Below are positions 49,501-57,081 of a stretch of DNA of 64,000 nucleotides, piece by piece. The notes beneath the pieces are model-generated. The model was not told the DNA's origin. It made no database searches and saw only the letters and a list, made by a program, of their open reading frames with translations. The position numbers and the translations under genes were made by a program. The DNA lies in contig CAWEBZ010000006.1 in assembly GCA_963807425.1 (NCBI GenBank), forward strand, positions 124,001 through 188,000, written 5' to 3'. The stretch comes from VRUE01 sp963807425 (GTDB taxonomy: Bacteria > Actinomycetota > Thermoleophilia > Solirubrobacterales > 70-9). Position 1 is the stretch's first letter, and each line of letters starts with the position of its first letter.

Positions 49501-50125
49501 CGACGACCGCGACCGCTCCCTGGTATGTGTCTCCTGTCCAGACAACGGTCTGCCTACCGAAGACGTAACCGAAGTCTTGGTCCAGGGCAACCGACAGTCG
49601 GTTCGGGCGACGCCGCTATCGGCTGACGGAGACTTTTACTTCTCGACCGTCGATCGCCTGCTGGCGACAGATCAGAACACGGCAGGGCCCGGCCAAAGCC
49701 CAGGCTCCGGCACCGATATCTATGAGTGGCGCGACGGGCGCCTGCTGCTCGTCACCGACGGAATCACCTCTTATGGCTTCCAGCAAGAGCCTACTGTGGC
49801 GGGTAGCACGGCAAGCGGCCAGGATGTCTTCTTCATGGCCACCGCCCGTTTGACCTCCGACGTGGTGGATGGGTTCAAGAAGCTCTACGACGCCCGTATC
49901 GGCGGCGGCTTTAACTTCCCGCCCCCGCCCCCGCCCTGTTCGCTGGACGCCTGCCAGGGCGAAGCCAAAGGCGCCCCAGAGATCCCCGCGATAGGGAGCG
50001 CCAGCTTCAGCGGTCCCGGGAACCCCAAGGCCAAAGCGAAGAAACGCCACAAGCGCAAGCAGCACAAAAAGCGCCAGCAGAAGCAGAAAAGACACGCAAA
50101 GCACGCGACCCGCAGGCACGGCTGA
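46577..50125 (+). CDS. Large secreted NHL/beta-propeller protein, envelope cassette 2
   Basis: 1182 residues from GTG 46577 with an AAGGAGAG ribosome site. The signal/anchor helix is IVALALFGLTLVLGLTSALA. Five to six NHL blades are obvious, with repeated NKIQRFDADGNFISEFGSEG, HRVQKFDEDGNYVSEFGSEG and DRVQRFDSSGNYAGQFGGLG. Two fibronectin-like domains follow (SATFHGSVDPGGEPASYRFE; YYFEYGPTSSYGS ... HYRIVASNAAG), then a PD40-like propeller starting SDRAYEQVNLPDTNG. The end is LYDARIGGGFNFP, a proline run and a Lys/Arg/His-rich tail. It is paralogous to 38076-41393. Confidence 0.84.
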   Translation: MRGQAKAPSAGSTSGTGSDRGSLGRAAIVALALFGLTLVLGLTSALAGKEPIALFGPSGAVAVNQSTGEVYVQDYEANKIQRFDADGNFISEFGSEGSGEGQFNFGFTGTGLAVDPADGELYVADVGNHRVQKFDEDGNYVSEFGSEGSGAGQFAGFVMGIGVNPISGEVYVADTGNDRVQRFDSSGNYAGQFGGLGSGNGQFDSPRDIGIDSTGDVYVVDRQNSRVQKFSSSGFFLSVFYTPSGPLLGRTPRQVEVDPATDHVYITQVGDNHSGGDIPDRILEFSPGGEQVDTHSPFGDLAEAGLALNSSSGRIYEASTSGIAILDDVTPPTATLAPTPVTDITTTSATFHGSVDPGGEPASYRFEYSPDGVDWIHVPDTDVEIGSGSSDVPVEQSIGGLEPGKTYRLRLFANRPLFGGTGATTSAETIFTMDPIPPSAETVGWPYRTSTTLSLAARINPHNTATTYYFEYGPTSSYGSTVPAAEDGDAGDGALAKLVLEELSGLAPSTAIHYRIVASNAAGTVTGEDRVASTRAQDEVFGHGRVPGPPGSDRAYEQVNLPDTNGNQISTVGGIATSGNRVLYAIGGGTPQSQNGERSQYVAERTASGWKSVNIEPTRADANGGFGWYPHGNGDLSEVANFVQRRDGRVSFWSLHPGGSPVPIGSSVDAPDGIAGYGSSQDMSTHIVAVNSNIFEVTSTGLEMVGLLPDDTPPLCGIGGDNITRWLAGAQSDSAWPETHQISSDGRRIFFNARDSCGSSKLFMREADSTGSLANGETTLVSGTPLSGPDWSRVFLSATPGGPDDPDPKVFFWTKSRLASEDEVTAENPENPNEFLPNGGDIYSYSLLSGSTDCLTCIAPHADVILSNGGAPYEGIAVAEDGSRIYFASTRALIEGEGIENAANIYRYDVAADELSYVATANMAGDGVEGVVGIDVEGGEALSSNGSVLIFRSSAPSLNPLTDSDNGGFQQYYRYDDRDRSLVCVSCPDNGLPTEDVTEVLVQGNRQSVRATPLSADGDFYFSTVDRLLATDQNTAGPGQSPGSGTDIYEWRDGRLLLVTDGITSYGFQQEPTVAGSTASGQDVFFMATARLTSDVVDGFKKLYDARIGGGFNFPPPPPPCSLDACQGEAKGAPEIPAIGSASFSGPGNPKAKAKKRHKRKQHKKRQQKQKRHAKHATRRHG

Positions 50126-50153
50126 GGCTGAGATGAGCAAGGAGAGAAAGACG

Positions 50154-53100
50154 ATGACCGAGACGACGAACCGAGTTGGCCGGCGCCTTTCGCGTGGCCT
50201 CAAGCTCTTGCTCCTGGCCGGCCTGGCGACGGCGACCTCGCTTGCGATCGCCGCTCCCGCCGGCGCCACGCCGGTTTGGAACCTCTCGCTTTCCCACAGC
50301 GGCTCGAACCTCGCACCGGGCGGCACCGAGGAGCTCCGCGTTTACCTGCAGAACGCTGGTGACACCGCCAGCGAAGGCGCGCTCTCGCTCACCGTCGACC
50401 TCCCCCCGGGACTGACCCGCCACTCGGTCGTCGAGAGCGACATCTTCGCCGCCTTCTTCGACCTCCCCCCAAACGGCTGGGCTTGTCCCGGCTCACCGGG
50501 GGACACGACGATCACCTGTACGCATGCCGATCCGGTCAAGCCGGGAGAGTGGGCATCTAGTCCCTATGGTGGCTTTACGATGATGATCGTCAACGTAAAC
50601 GTCGCCTCCGATGCCCCTCAAAGCGGCACCATAACCGCAACGGCAACAGGCGGCGGCGCAGCGCCAGACACAGCGTCCGACCCGGTTACGGTCAGCGCGG
50701 ACGAACCCGAGTTCGGGCTCAATCCCGACAGCTGGAGAGCCGATTTCTTCGACCCGGACGGGAACACCCCCGATCGTAGAGCCGGCGCGCATCCGTATCA
50801 GGCGACCTTCGAGTTCGACATGAACAGCATCGACGATCCCCTCAAGTCCTCGCCTACCCCAAACCTCAGTTACTACTTCCCCAAAGACTCCTTGCGCAAC
50901 ATCGTCGTCGATCTGCCACCCGGCTTCGTCGGCAATCCAACCGCCGTGGCTGAGTGCAGCGAGACCCAACTGAACGCTGCCGAATGCCCACCTTCGAGCC
51001 AGGTCGGACGCATCGAGTTCACTATGCCTGGCATCGGACTCAACCACCATTTGCGCATGCACCAGGCTGTCTACAACATGGTGCACCCGAAGGGGGTCAT
51101 CACCGATCTCGCCTTTGCCGTTGGCTCCTTGGCGACCGTCCACATCCGCGCCACCCTCGACCCGAGCGACTACCACGTGAAGACGACGGTGCCGTTCATC
51201 ACCGAGGCGGGCATCGTCTTCGATCAGAAGCTGACGATCTGGGGGGTGCCGGGAGATCCGCGCCACGACTTCGATCGCTGCATCGATCCGTCTAATACAG
51301 CAATAGGCTCTACGATCGCCGAAGAAGGCCAGCGCTGCCCTGTCGACGCCAATCCGAAGCCCTTCCTCACCGTCCCGGGCCAGTGCGGCGTTAACCACCA
51401 AATCACGATCCGCGGAGTCGACTCCTGGCAGAGCCAGGGCGTCTACGACACGCCGCAGAGCTGGCCCCCAGGCGGAGCCCAGCAGACCGGCTGCGATCAG
51501 CCCCGCTTCGATCCCGAGGTCCAGGTCCACCCGATCAGCCAGGCGGCAAACAGCCCCTCGGGTCTCGACGTCCATATCGAGATCCCGCAGAACCTGAACC
51601 CCAACGCTCTCGACACAGCTCACGTCAAGAGCACCGAGATCGCCTTCCCCAAGGGGATGACGGTCTCGCCGTCCTTCGCCGACGGGTTGCAGGCCTGTTC
51701 GCTGCAGGAGGTGAAGCTGGGCACGAACGAGCCGGTCGACTGCCCACCGGCATCGCGGATCGGCTCAGTCGACCTCAACACGCCGCTTTTGCCCGATCCC
51801 CTCGAGGGATCGATGTTCCTGGCCAAGCAGAGCGAGAACCCATTCGGCTCGCTATTGGCCATGTACATGGTCATTCACGACAACGAAGAGCGAGCCGTCT
51901 TGCTCAAGGTCGCGGGCAGAATCGACCTGGATCCGACAACAGGCCAGATCCTCACCCGCTTCGACGACCTCCCCCAGCTGCCCTTCGAAGACTTCAATCT
52001 TCACTTCAGAAGCGGTCCGCGGGCCCCTCTGATCAACCCGCCCAACTGCGGATCGCACACGATCGGGATCGAGGTCGCCTCCTGGGCTGAACCGAACTCG
52101 CCGGTGGACGTCTCCGACACCTACCGGGTCACCGAAGGCCCCAACGGCACCCCCTGCGCGAACAACCCAGCAGACCGCCCCTTCGACCCGAAGATCTCAG
52201 GCGGAACGGTCAACCCACAAGCGGGCTCCTTCAGCCCCTTCCTCTTCCGGATGACGAGGACCGACGCAGACCAGGAGCTCTCCCAGATCGGCGTAACCGT
52301 CCCACCGGGACTGACCGCGAAGCTGGCAGGCATCCCCTTCTGCCCGGAGGCAGCGATCGCCGGGATCTCCTCGGACCTGGCAACCGGACTGGGGGAGCTG
52401 AATACCCCCCGCTGCCCGCCCGCATCGCAGATCGGCACCGTTAGCGCCGGAGTGGGAGCGGGCTCGGGCCCCAACTACTTCCCGGGCAAGCTCTACCTCG
52501 CAGGTCCCTATAAAGGCGCTCCGCTCAGTCTCGCCGTCGTGATCGCCGGCCTCGCCGGTCCCTTCGACCTCGGCAACGTCTCGGTCAGGACAGCCCTTCA
52601 CGTCAATCCCGAAACCGCTCAGGTCAGAGCCCTGTCGGACCCCTTCCCGTTGATCTTCCACGGCGTCCTGCTGAGAGTCAGGGACGTGCGGATCAACCTC
52701 GACCGCAAAGACACAGCCCTCAACCCGACCAACTGCAACCCCCTCTCGATCGACGCCCACATCACCGGCACCGGCGGAGACATCCTCACGACCGCAGACG
52801 ACACGGTCGCCGACAGGTCCGAGCGCTTCCAGGTGGCCAACTGCGCGGCGCTCTCCTTCAAGCCCAAGCTCTCCTTCAAGCTTAAAGGAGGGACCAAGCG
52901 AGGCCAGTTCCCGGCCTTTCAGGCGACCCTGAAGGCAAGGCCCGGAGACGCCAACATCGCCAAGAGCACCGTCGTCTTGCCCAGATCGGAGTTCATCGAA
53001 CAGGGCCACATCCGCACCGTCTGCACCAGGGTCCAGTTCAAAGCCGAGGCCTGCCCGGAAGGATCGATCTACGGCCACGCCAAAGCGATCTCCCCACTCT

Positions 53101-53462
53101 TTGACGAAGTCCTCGAAGGTCCGGTCTACCTCAGGTCAAACGGCGGCGAAAGGGTCCTCCCCGATCTGGTGGTCTCCCTGAACGGCAAAATCGACGTAGC
53201 CCTCGCCGGCTTCATCGACTCGGTCAAAGGCGAAGGCAGGGTCCGCAACACCTTCGACGTGATCCCTGACGCCCCGGTCACCAAGTTCGTCTTGAACATG
53301 CGAGGCGGCAAACGAGGTCTCCTCGTCAACCACCTCGACCTCTGCGAGGTCACCTCCAGGGCGGAGGTGAAGCTGGTCGGACAGAACGGCAAGGTCGCCC
53401 AGAGCCGGCCGAAGATGGGGACCTCTTGCGCGGGGAAGGGGAGGCGCGGGCGGCAGCGTTAG
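50154..53462 (+). CDS. Large secreted four-module protein with DUF11-like head, envelope cassette 2
   Basis: 1102 residues from ATG 50154 (GGAGAG 9 bp upstream; an in-frame ATG at 50133 is also possible). Signal peptide: LLLAGLATATSLAIAAPAGA. An N-terminal DUF11-like domain (GTEELRVYLQNAGDTASEGA, LSLTVDLPPGL) is absent from the cassette 1 relative. The rest carries four Cys...CP-x-x-S-x-x-G modules (ECPPSSQVG, DCPPASRIG, RCPPASQIG, ACPEGSIYG) and the shared FDDLPQLPFEDFNLHF. It ends in a basic tail SCAGKGRRGRQR. It is envelope-associated by inference. Its stop overlaps the converging TetR gene by 4 bp. Confidence 0.8.
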   Translation: MTETTNRVGRRLSRGLKLLLLAGLATATSLAIAAPAGATPVWNLSLSHSGSNLAPGGTEELRVYLQNAGDTASEGALSLTVDLPPGLTRHSVVESDIFAAFFDLPPNGWACPGSPGDTTITCTHADPVKPGEWASSPYGGFTMMIVNVNVASDAPQSGTITATATGGGAAPDTASDPVTVSADEPEFGLNPDSWRADFFDPDGNTPDRRAGAHPYQATFEFDMNSIDDPLKSSPTPNLSYYFPKDSLRNIVVDLPPGFVGNPTAVAECSETQLNAAECPPSSQVGRIEFTMPGIGLNHHLRMHQAVYNMVHPKGVITDLAFAVGSLATVHIRATLDPSDYHVKTTVPFITEAGIVFDQKLTIWGVPGDPRHDFDRCIDPSNTAIGSTIAEEGQRCPVDANPKPFLTVPGQCGVNHQITIRGVDSWQSQGVYDTPQSWPPGGAQQTGCDQPRFDPEVQVHPISQAANSPSGLDVHIEIPQNLNPNALDTAHVKSTEIAFPKGMTVSPSFADGLQACSLQEVKLGTNEPVDCPPASRIGSVDLNTPLLPDPLEGSMFLAKQSENPFGSLLAMYMVIHDNEERAVLLKVAGRIDLDPTTGQILTRFDDLPQLPFEDFNLHFRSGPRAPLINPPNCGSHTIGIEVASWAEPNSPVDVSDTYRVTEGPNGTPCANNPADRPFDPKISGGTVNPQAGSFSPFLFRMTRTDADQELSQIGVTVPPGLTAKLAGIPFCPEAAIAGISSDLATGLGELNTPRCPPASQIGTVSAGVGAGSGPNYFPGKLYLAGPYKGAPLSLAVVIAGLAGPFDLGNVSVRTALHVNPETAQVRALSDPFPLIFHGVLLRVRDVRINLDRKDTALNPTNCNPLSIDAHITGTGGDILTTADDTVADRSERFQVANCAALSFKPKLSFKLKGGTKRGQFPAFQATLKARPGDANIAKSTVVLPRSEFIEQGHIRTVCTRVQFKAEACPEGSIYGHAKAISPLFDEVLEGPVYLRSNGGERVLPDLVVSLNGKIDVALAGFIDSVKGEGRVRNTFDVIPDAPVTKFVLNMRGGKRGLLVNHLDLCEVTSRAEVKLVGQNGKVAQSRPKMGTSCAGKGRRGRQR

Positions 53463-54136
53463 CTCTGTTGCTGCCGTCCGGACGCCTTGTCTTGCTCCTC
53501 GCGCGCCCTCTCCTCGCCAAGGAAAGGCAGTAGCAGCTCGTAGGTGAGCTGGGGGAGGAGGTGGGGCAGATGGGCGGTTTGGCCGCGGACGATCTCCTCG
53601 TAGATGCGGGCGTAGACGGCGCCGGCGGCGATGCTGGAGACGTTGGGGAGGGCGCGGGCGGACTCGCTTTCCTCGCGTCCCTCATCGAGCAGGGCGACGA
53701 AGCGGGCGAAGTCCTGAACGAAGATTTCGTGTGCGACCGCCCCTACGCTGCCCATCTCGATGAAGAGGAACTTCGTCGCACCGGGATCTCGGGCGAGCTG
53801 GTCGAGCAGCTCCGCCAGGCCCATACGCACCCGCTCCGGCCAGGATCCGGGACGTTCGTAGGCTTTGGTGAGGCGATCGAGGATGTCCTCGAAGAGCAGG
53901 TGCTGTGCGGCGATGAAGCAGTCCTGCTTGTCCTTGAACAGCTCGTAGAAGGTCTCCCGTCCGACACCGGACGCTTTCAGGATGTCGGCCACGGAGGTGG
54001 CTTCGTAGCCCTGCTCGGCTACGACTCGGACCATCGACGCGAGCAGGCGCTCGCGCTGCGATTGCTGCACCAGTTCCTTGGGCAAGCCATGGCGGCCGCG
54101 CGGGAGCCGCCAGGGGCGATCCTGTGACTCGCTCAT
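53459..54136 (-). CDS. TetR/AcrR family regulator (block A, gene 1)
   Basis: 225 residues. The N-terminal LPRGRHGLPKELVQQSQRER leads to the DNA-binding HTH (GYEATSVADILKASGVGRETFYELFKDKQDCF), clearly TetR. The C-terminal ligand/dimer domain shows LLDQLARDPGATKFLFIEMG and ends with a charged tail. It is a close paralogue of 55653-56330. It overlaps the next TetR gene by 4 bp and the converging envelope gene by 4 bp, so expression of the two is physically linked. Confidence 0.88.
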   Translation of the reverse strand: MSESQDRPWRLPRGRHGLPKELVQQSQRERLLASMVRVVAEQGYEATSVADILKASGVGRETFYELFKDKQDCFIAAQHLLFEDILDRLTKAYERPGSWPERVRMGLAELLDQLARDPGATKFLFIEMGSVGAVAHEIFVQDFARFVALLDEGREESESARALPNVSSIAAGAVYARIYEEIVRGQTAHLPHLLPQLTYELLLPFLGEERAREEQDKASGRQQQS

Positions 54137-54783
54137 CGAGCCATCTGGGCTTGCTTCAGCGCTTCCTCTTGACCTATGAAAGGCAGGAGCGCGATGTAGA
54201 CGAGGTCGGGACGCAGCTCGGGCAGGTTCTCCGCTCGGCCTTTGAGGATCTGATTCGCGATCAGCACCTGGGCCTGGCCATAGGCGCCGCGCAGCTCGTC
54301 TGCCGTTGGCCGGGGATCCTCTGCTTGCTTCCGAGCCACGTTCAGAGCCTGGATCAGGGTCATTCGATAGCGATCGATCAGGGTTGCGTCGACCGAGATC
54401 GCCTCGACGATCAGGAGTCTCGTGTAAGCGGGTTTGGCAGCCATCAGGTCGAGCACGGCGGCGATCGCCTTGCGAACCTTCTCGGGCCCGTGATCGTCAT
54501 CGGAATGGGCGCTTTCGGCAACTTCTCGCACCTCTTCGACGAATGAGTCGACCGCGGCATCGAAGCACTCCTTCTTGTTGCCGAAGTGCTTGTAGAAGGT
54601 CGCCCGCGAGATACCGGCCCGTCCCACCACGTCGGAGATCGTTGTCGCGCCGAAGGTTTCCTCAGCACAGCTCTCGGCCACCGCGTCGAGAATCCGCCCC
54701 CGTTGGGCGCGTGCGGCGATGTCCTGCGGGACGCTTGGCGCGAGCGGGCCGTCGTCTCTCAGAAAACCAGTCTCGTTCCCCAT
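54133..54783 (-). CDS. TetR/AcrR family regulator (block A, gene 2)
   Basis: 216 residues, start ATG 54783. The HTH reads FGATTISDVVGRAGISRATFYKHFGNKKECF. The ligand domain includes VLDLMAAKPAYTRLLIVEAI. The first residues (MGNETGFLRDDGPLAPSVPQ) are shared with 56327-56971. Its upstream region, including CGATTGTGTCAGGC, is also duplicated before that paralogue. It is first in a two-gene unit with 53459-54136. Confidence 0.88.
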   Translation of the reverse strand: MGNETGFLRDDGPLAPSVPQDIAARAQRGRILDAVAESCAEETFGATTISDVVGRAGISRATFYKHFGNKKECFDAAVDSFVEEVREVAESAHSDDDHGPEKVRKAIAAVLDLMAAKPAYTRLLIVEAISVDATLIDRYRMTLIQALNVARKQAEDPRPTADELRGAYGQAQVLIANQILKGRAENLPELRPDLVYIALLPFIGQEEALKQAQMAR

Positions 54784-54849
54784 CCAAGACGATTGTGTCA
54801 GGCGACTGCGACCAATGGCGTACCGCCGTGTAGTCAGTAAAGAACTATT

Positions 54850-55608
54850 ATGTTCGTTATAGGAACCAAGTCGTTCGCCAACGTGGGCAAAGCAGGGACC
54901 ACATCCAACGCGTCAGGCAGGAGGGGCTCACCGGAGCACCCGCCGCTGCCGCGCGGAATGCATGCTCTGCCGCCAGAGCGAGTGGCCGATGACCAGCGGC
55001 GCCGCATCCTCGCCGCACTTCCCGAGGTGGTCGCCGAACACGGCTACGAGGGAACCACGGTTTCGTACATCGTCGCGCGAGCCGGGATCGCTCGGGGTGC
55101 CTTCTACAAGCAGTTCAGGAACAAGCGCGATTGCTTCGCTGCCGCCCATGAGTCCGCCCAGGAACGCCTGCTCGGCGTTCTCACCTTGCCCTGCTATGCC
55201 CGGGCTGGGCTGGGGGAGAGGGTGAGTGGATCGCTGGGCGCGGCACTCGACCTGCTCGCTTCCGATCTCGCCCTGGCGCGCCTACTTGCGGTCGAGGCGC
55301 CGGCTGCCGGCGGCGAGATCGCCAGGCGCCACCACGAGTGGCTGCGTCGCTACGGCTCCCTGCTGCGCCTCGCCTCGGTCGACGCTCCAGACACCGCCGC
55401 TCCCGACCGCTCGGTGGAGCCGGTGATCGTTGGCGGCATCGCCTCTCGGATCGCCGGAGAGGTGCTCGACGAGAGGGCGGAGTGCCTCCGCGACCTCGCT
55501 CCCGGGCTTGTCGCCTACGTGCTCGCCTTCTACCCGCAGCCGCAGGGCGAGTCGGCTCGCTCGGCTGCCGATGCGGCTCCCGCTGCGTCGGCTCCCGCGT
55601 CCGCGTAA
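54850..55608 (+). CDS. TetR/AcrR family regulator (block A, gene 3)
   Basis: 252 residues if started at ATG 54850; a GTG at 54883 is better because the first ATG overlaps the leader box at 54852. The conserved head LPRGMHALPPERVADDQRRR aligns with the LPRGRHGLP heads of the neighbouring TetRs. The HTH is GYEGTTVSYIVARAGIARGAFYKQF. The C-terminal domain has LLASDLALARLLAVEAP and ends YPQPQGESARSA plus an alanine tail. It diverges from the other two block A genes. Its leader resembles the envelope-cassette leaders, suggesting common control. Confidence 0.85.
   Translation: MFVIGTKSFANVGKAGTTSNASGRRGSPEHPPLPRGMHALPPERVADDQRRRILAALPEVVAEHGYEGTTVSYIVARAGIARGAFYKQFRNKRDCFAAAHESAQERLLGVLTLPCYARAGLGERVSGSLGAALDLLASDLALARLLAVEAPAAGGEIARRHHEWLRRYGSLLRLASVDAPDTAAPDRSVEPVIVGGIASRIAGEVLDERAECLRDLAPGLVAYVLAFYPQPQGESARSAADAAPAASAPASA
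54852..54878 (+). promoter_or_regulatory. Conserved leader box, copy 3, before a TetR gene
   Basis: GTTCG-N6-GAACCAA-N3-GTTCGC is present with the fixed bases all conserved, 20 of 27 positions matching the envelope copies. Further similarity (GCAGGGA-CC) continues downstream for about 25 nt. This links the regulator gene to the envelope operons. Confidence 0.5.
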
Positions 55609-55610
55609 GT

Positions 55611-55626
55611 GCATCTCATGAGATGC
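55611..55626. promoter_or_regulatory. Perfect 16-bp palindrome between convergent TetR genes
   Basis: GCATCTCATGAGATGC is self-complementary with no spacer. It lies 2 bp after the block A gene 3 stop and 26 bp before the next, converging TetR stop. With no loop it suits an operator better than a terminator. Confidence 0.4.
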
Positions 55627-55632
55627 CGCTGT

Positions 55633-55661
55633 GGTGGGCCCGACGCGACCACCTACGGCGG
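55633..55661 (+). repeat. 29-nt fragment matching the NAD(P)-binding gene
   Basis: 26 of 29 positions match 37527-37555 (core GGGCCCGACG-GACCACCTACGG), which lies inside the NAD(P)-binding gene before cassette 1. Here it is not in a related reading frame and supplies the last codons of the converging TetR gene. It is a likely duplication scar. Confidence 0.55.
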
Positions 55662-56330
55662 AGATAACGCTTCAGACGCCTTTCGTTGCTCCTCCCGGGC
55701 CCTCTCCTCGCCGAGGAAAGGCAGCAACAGCTCGTAGGTGAGCTGGGGGAGGAGCTGGCGCAGCTGGGCTGTGCGGCCGCGGACGATCTCCTCATAGATG
55801 CCGGCGTAGACGGCGCCGGCGGCGATGCTGGAGACGTTGGGGAGGGCGCGGGCAGACTCGCTTTCCTTGCGTCCCTGGTCGAGCAGGGAGACGAAGTGGG
55901 CGAAGTCCTGGGCGAAGATCTCATGTGCCACCGGCCCCACGCTGCCCATCTCGATGAAGAGGAACTTCGTGGCGATGGGGTTGCGGGCCAATCGGTCGAG
56001 CAGCTCCGCCAGGCCCATTCGCGATCGCTCCGGCCACGATCCAGGGCGTTCATAGGCCTTCGTGATCCCCTCGAGTATGTCTTCGAAGAGGAGGCGTTGT
56101 GCGGCGACGAAGCAGTCCTGCTTGTCCTTGAACAGCTCGTAGAAGGTCTCTCGTCCGACGCCGGACGTCTTCAGGATGTCGGCCACGGAGGTGGCCTCAT
56201 AGCTCTTCTCGGCCGAGACATGGACCATCGCTGCGAGCAGGCGCTCGCGCTGCGATCGCTGGACCAGCTCGCGGGGCAGGCCATGACGGCCACGGGGAAG
56301 TCGCCGGGGGCGCTCCTCTTTTGTGCTCAT
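55653..56330 (-). CDS. TetR/AcrR family regulator (block B, gene 1)
   Basis: 225 residues, the same length as its paralogue 53459-54136 and nearly identical in the head (LPRGRHGLPRELVQRSQRER) and HTH (YEATSVADILKTSGVGRETFYELF). The ligand domain has LLDRLARNPIATKFLFIEMG. Differences cluster in the C-terminal tail, which runs into duplicated DNA at 55633-55661. It overlaps the next TetR gene by 4 bp as in block A. Confidence 0.88.
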   Translation of the reverse strand: MSTKEERPRRLPRGRHGLPRELVQRSQRERLLAAMVHVSAEKSYEATSVADILKTSGVGRETFYELFKDKQDCFVAAQRLLFEDILEGITKAYERPGSWPERSRMGLAELLDRLARNPIATKFLFIEMGSVGPVAHEIFAQDFAHFVSLLDQGRKESESARALPNVSSIAAGAVYAGIYEEIVRGRTAQLRQLLPQLTYELLLPFLGEERAREEQRKASEALSPP

Positions 56331-56971
56331 CGGGCCATCTGGGCTTGCTTCAGCGCTTCCTCCTGACCGATGAAAGGCAGGAGCGCGATGTAGACGAGGT
56401 CGGGGTGCAGCTCGGTCAGCTCGGCTGTCCGGCCGCTGAGGATCTGGGTGGCTATCAGTACCTGGGCTTGGCCGTAGGCGCGACGCGTCTCACTCGCTGT
56501 GAGTTTTGCGCCGGGGCCTCCGGAGACCTGAAGTGCCTGCATCAGGATCGTCCGGTAGCGGTCGATCAGCATCGGGTTGACCGCGATCGCCTCGACGATC
56601 AGGAGCCTGGTGTAGGCCGGCTCGGCAGCCATCCGCTCGAGCACGGCCGAGGTTGCCTTGCGCACCTTCTCCGGCCCGGAGTCGGCCTCCGAATGCGCGC
56701 TTCTGGCCGCTTCACGCAGGAGCTCGAAATAGGAGTCGACCGCTGTGTCGAAGCACTCTCGCTTGTTGCGGAAGTGTTGGTAGAAGGTTGCCCGGGAGAC
56801 GCCCGCGCGGCCGACTACGTCGGCGATCGTCGTCGCGGCGAAGGTCTTCTCGGCGCAACTCGCGGCTATCGCATCGAGGATTCGCTGCCGCTGGGTGCGA
56901 GCCGCGACGTTCTGCGGGACGCTAGGGGCAAGCGAGCTACCGTCTCTCAGAAAACCAGTCCTGTTCCCCAT
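56327..56971 (-). CDS. TetR/AcrR family regulator (block B, gene 2)
   Basis: 214 residues, paralogous to 54133-54783 (MGNRTGFLRDGSSLAPSVPQ head; HTH FAATTIADVVGRAGVSRATFYQHF; LERMAAEPAYTRLLIVEAIA core). The promoter region also matches that of block A (CGATTGTGTCAGGC about 25 bp upstream). The divergent third regulator of block A has no intact copy here, only a remnant at 57039-57081. Confidence 0.88.
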   Translation of the reverse strand: MGNRTGFLRDGSSLAPSVPQNVAARTQRQRILDAIAASCAEKTFAATTIADVVGRAGVSRATFYQHFRNKRECFDTAVDSYFELLREAARSAHSEADSGPEKVRKATSAVLERMAAEPAYTRLLIVEAIAVNPMLIDRYRTILMQALQVSGGPGAKLTASETRRAYGQAQVLIATQILSGRTAELTELHPDLVYIALLPFIGQEEALKQAQMAR

Positions 56972-57038
56972 CCAAGAGCGATTGTGTCAGGCCGATGCGA
57001 CCTTAGCGAACCCCTGTGTACAGAGTTGGGACGTAACC

Positions 57039-57081
57039 TGCTCGCCTTTCTATTCGCAGCCGCAGGGCGAGTCGGTTCGCT
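57039..57081 (+). pseudogene. Remnant of a second copy of block A TetR gene 3
   Basis: The 43 nt match the 3' coding end of 54850-55608 (shared GCAGCCGCAGGGCGAGTCGG), with one inserted T that breaks the frame. It occupies the place where a copy of the divergent TetR gene would lie in block B; the rest of that copy is deleted. The complementary strand now encodes the C-terminal residues of the YihY-type protein. Confidence 0.65.
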
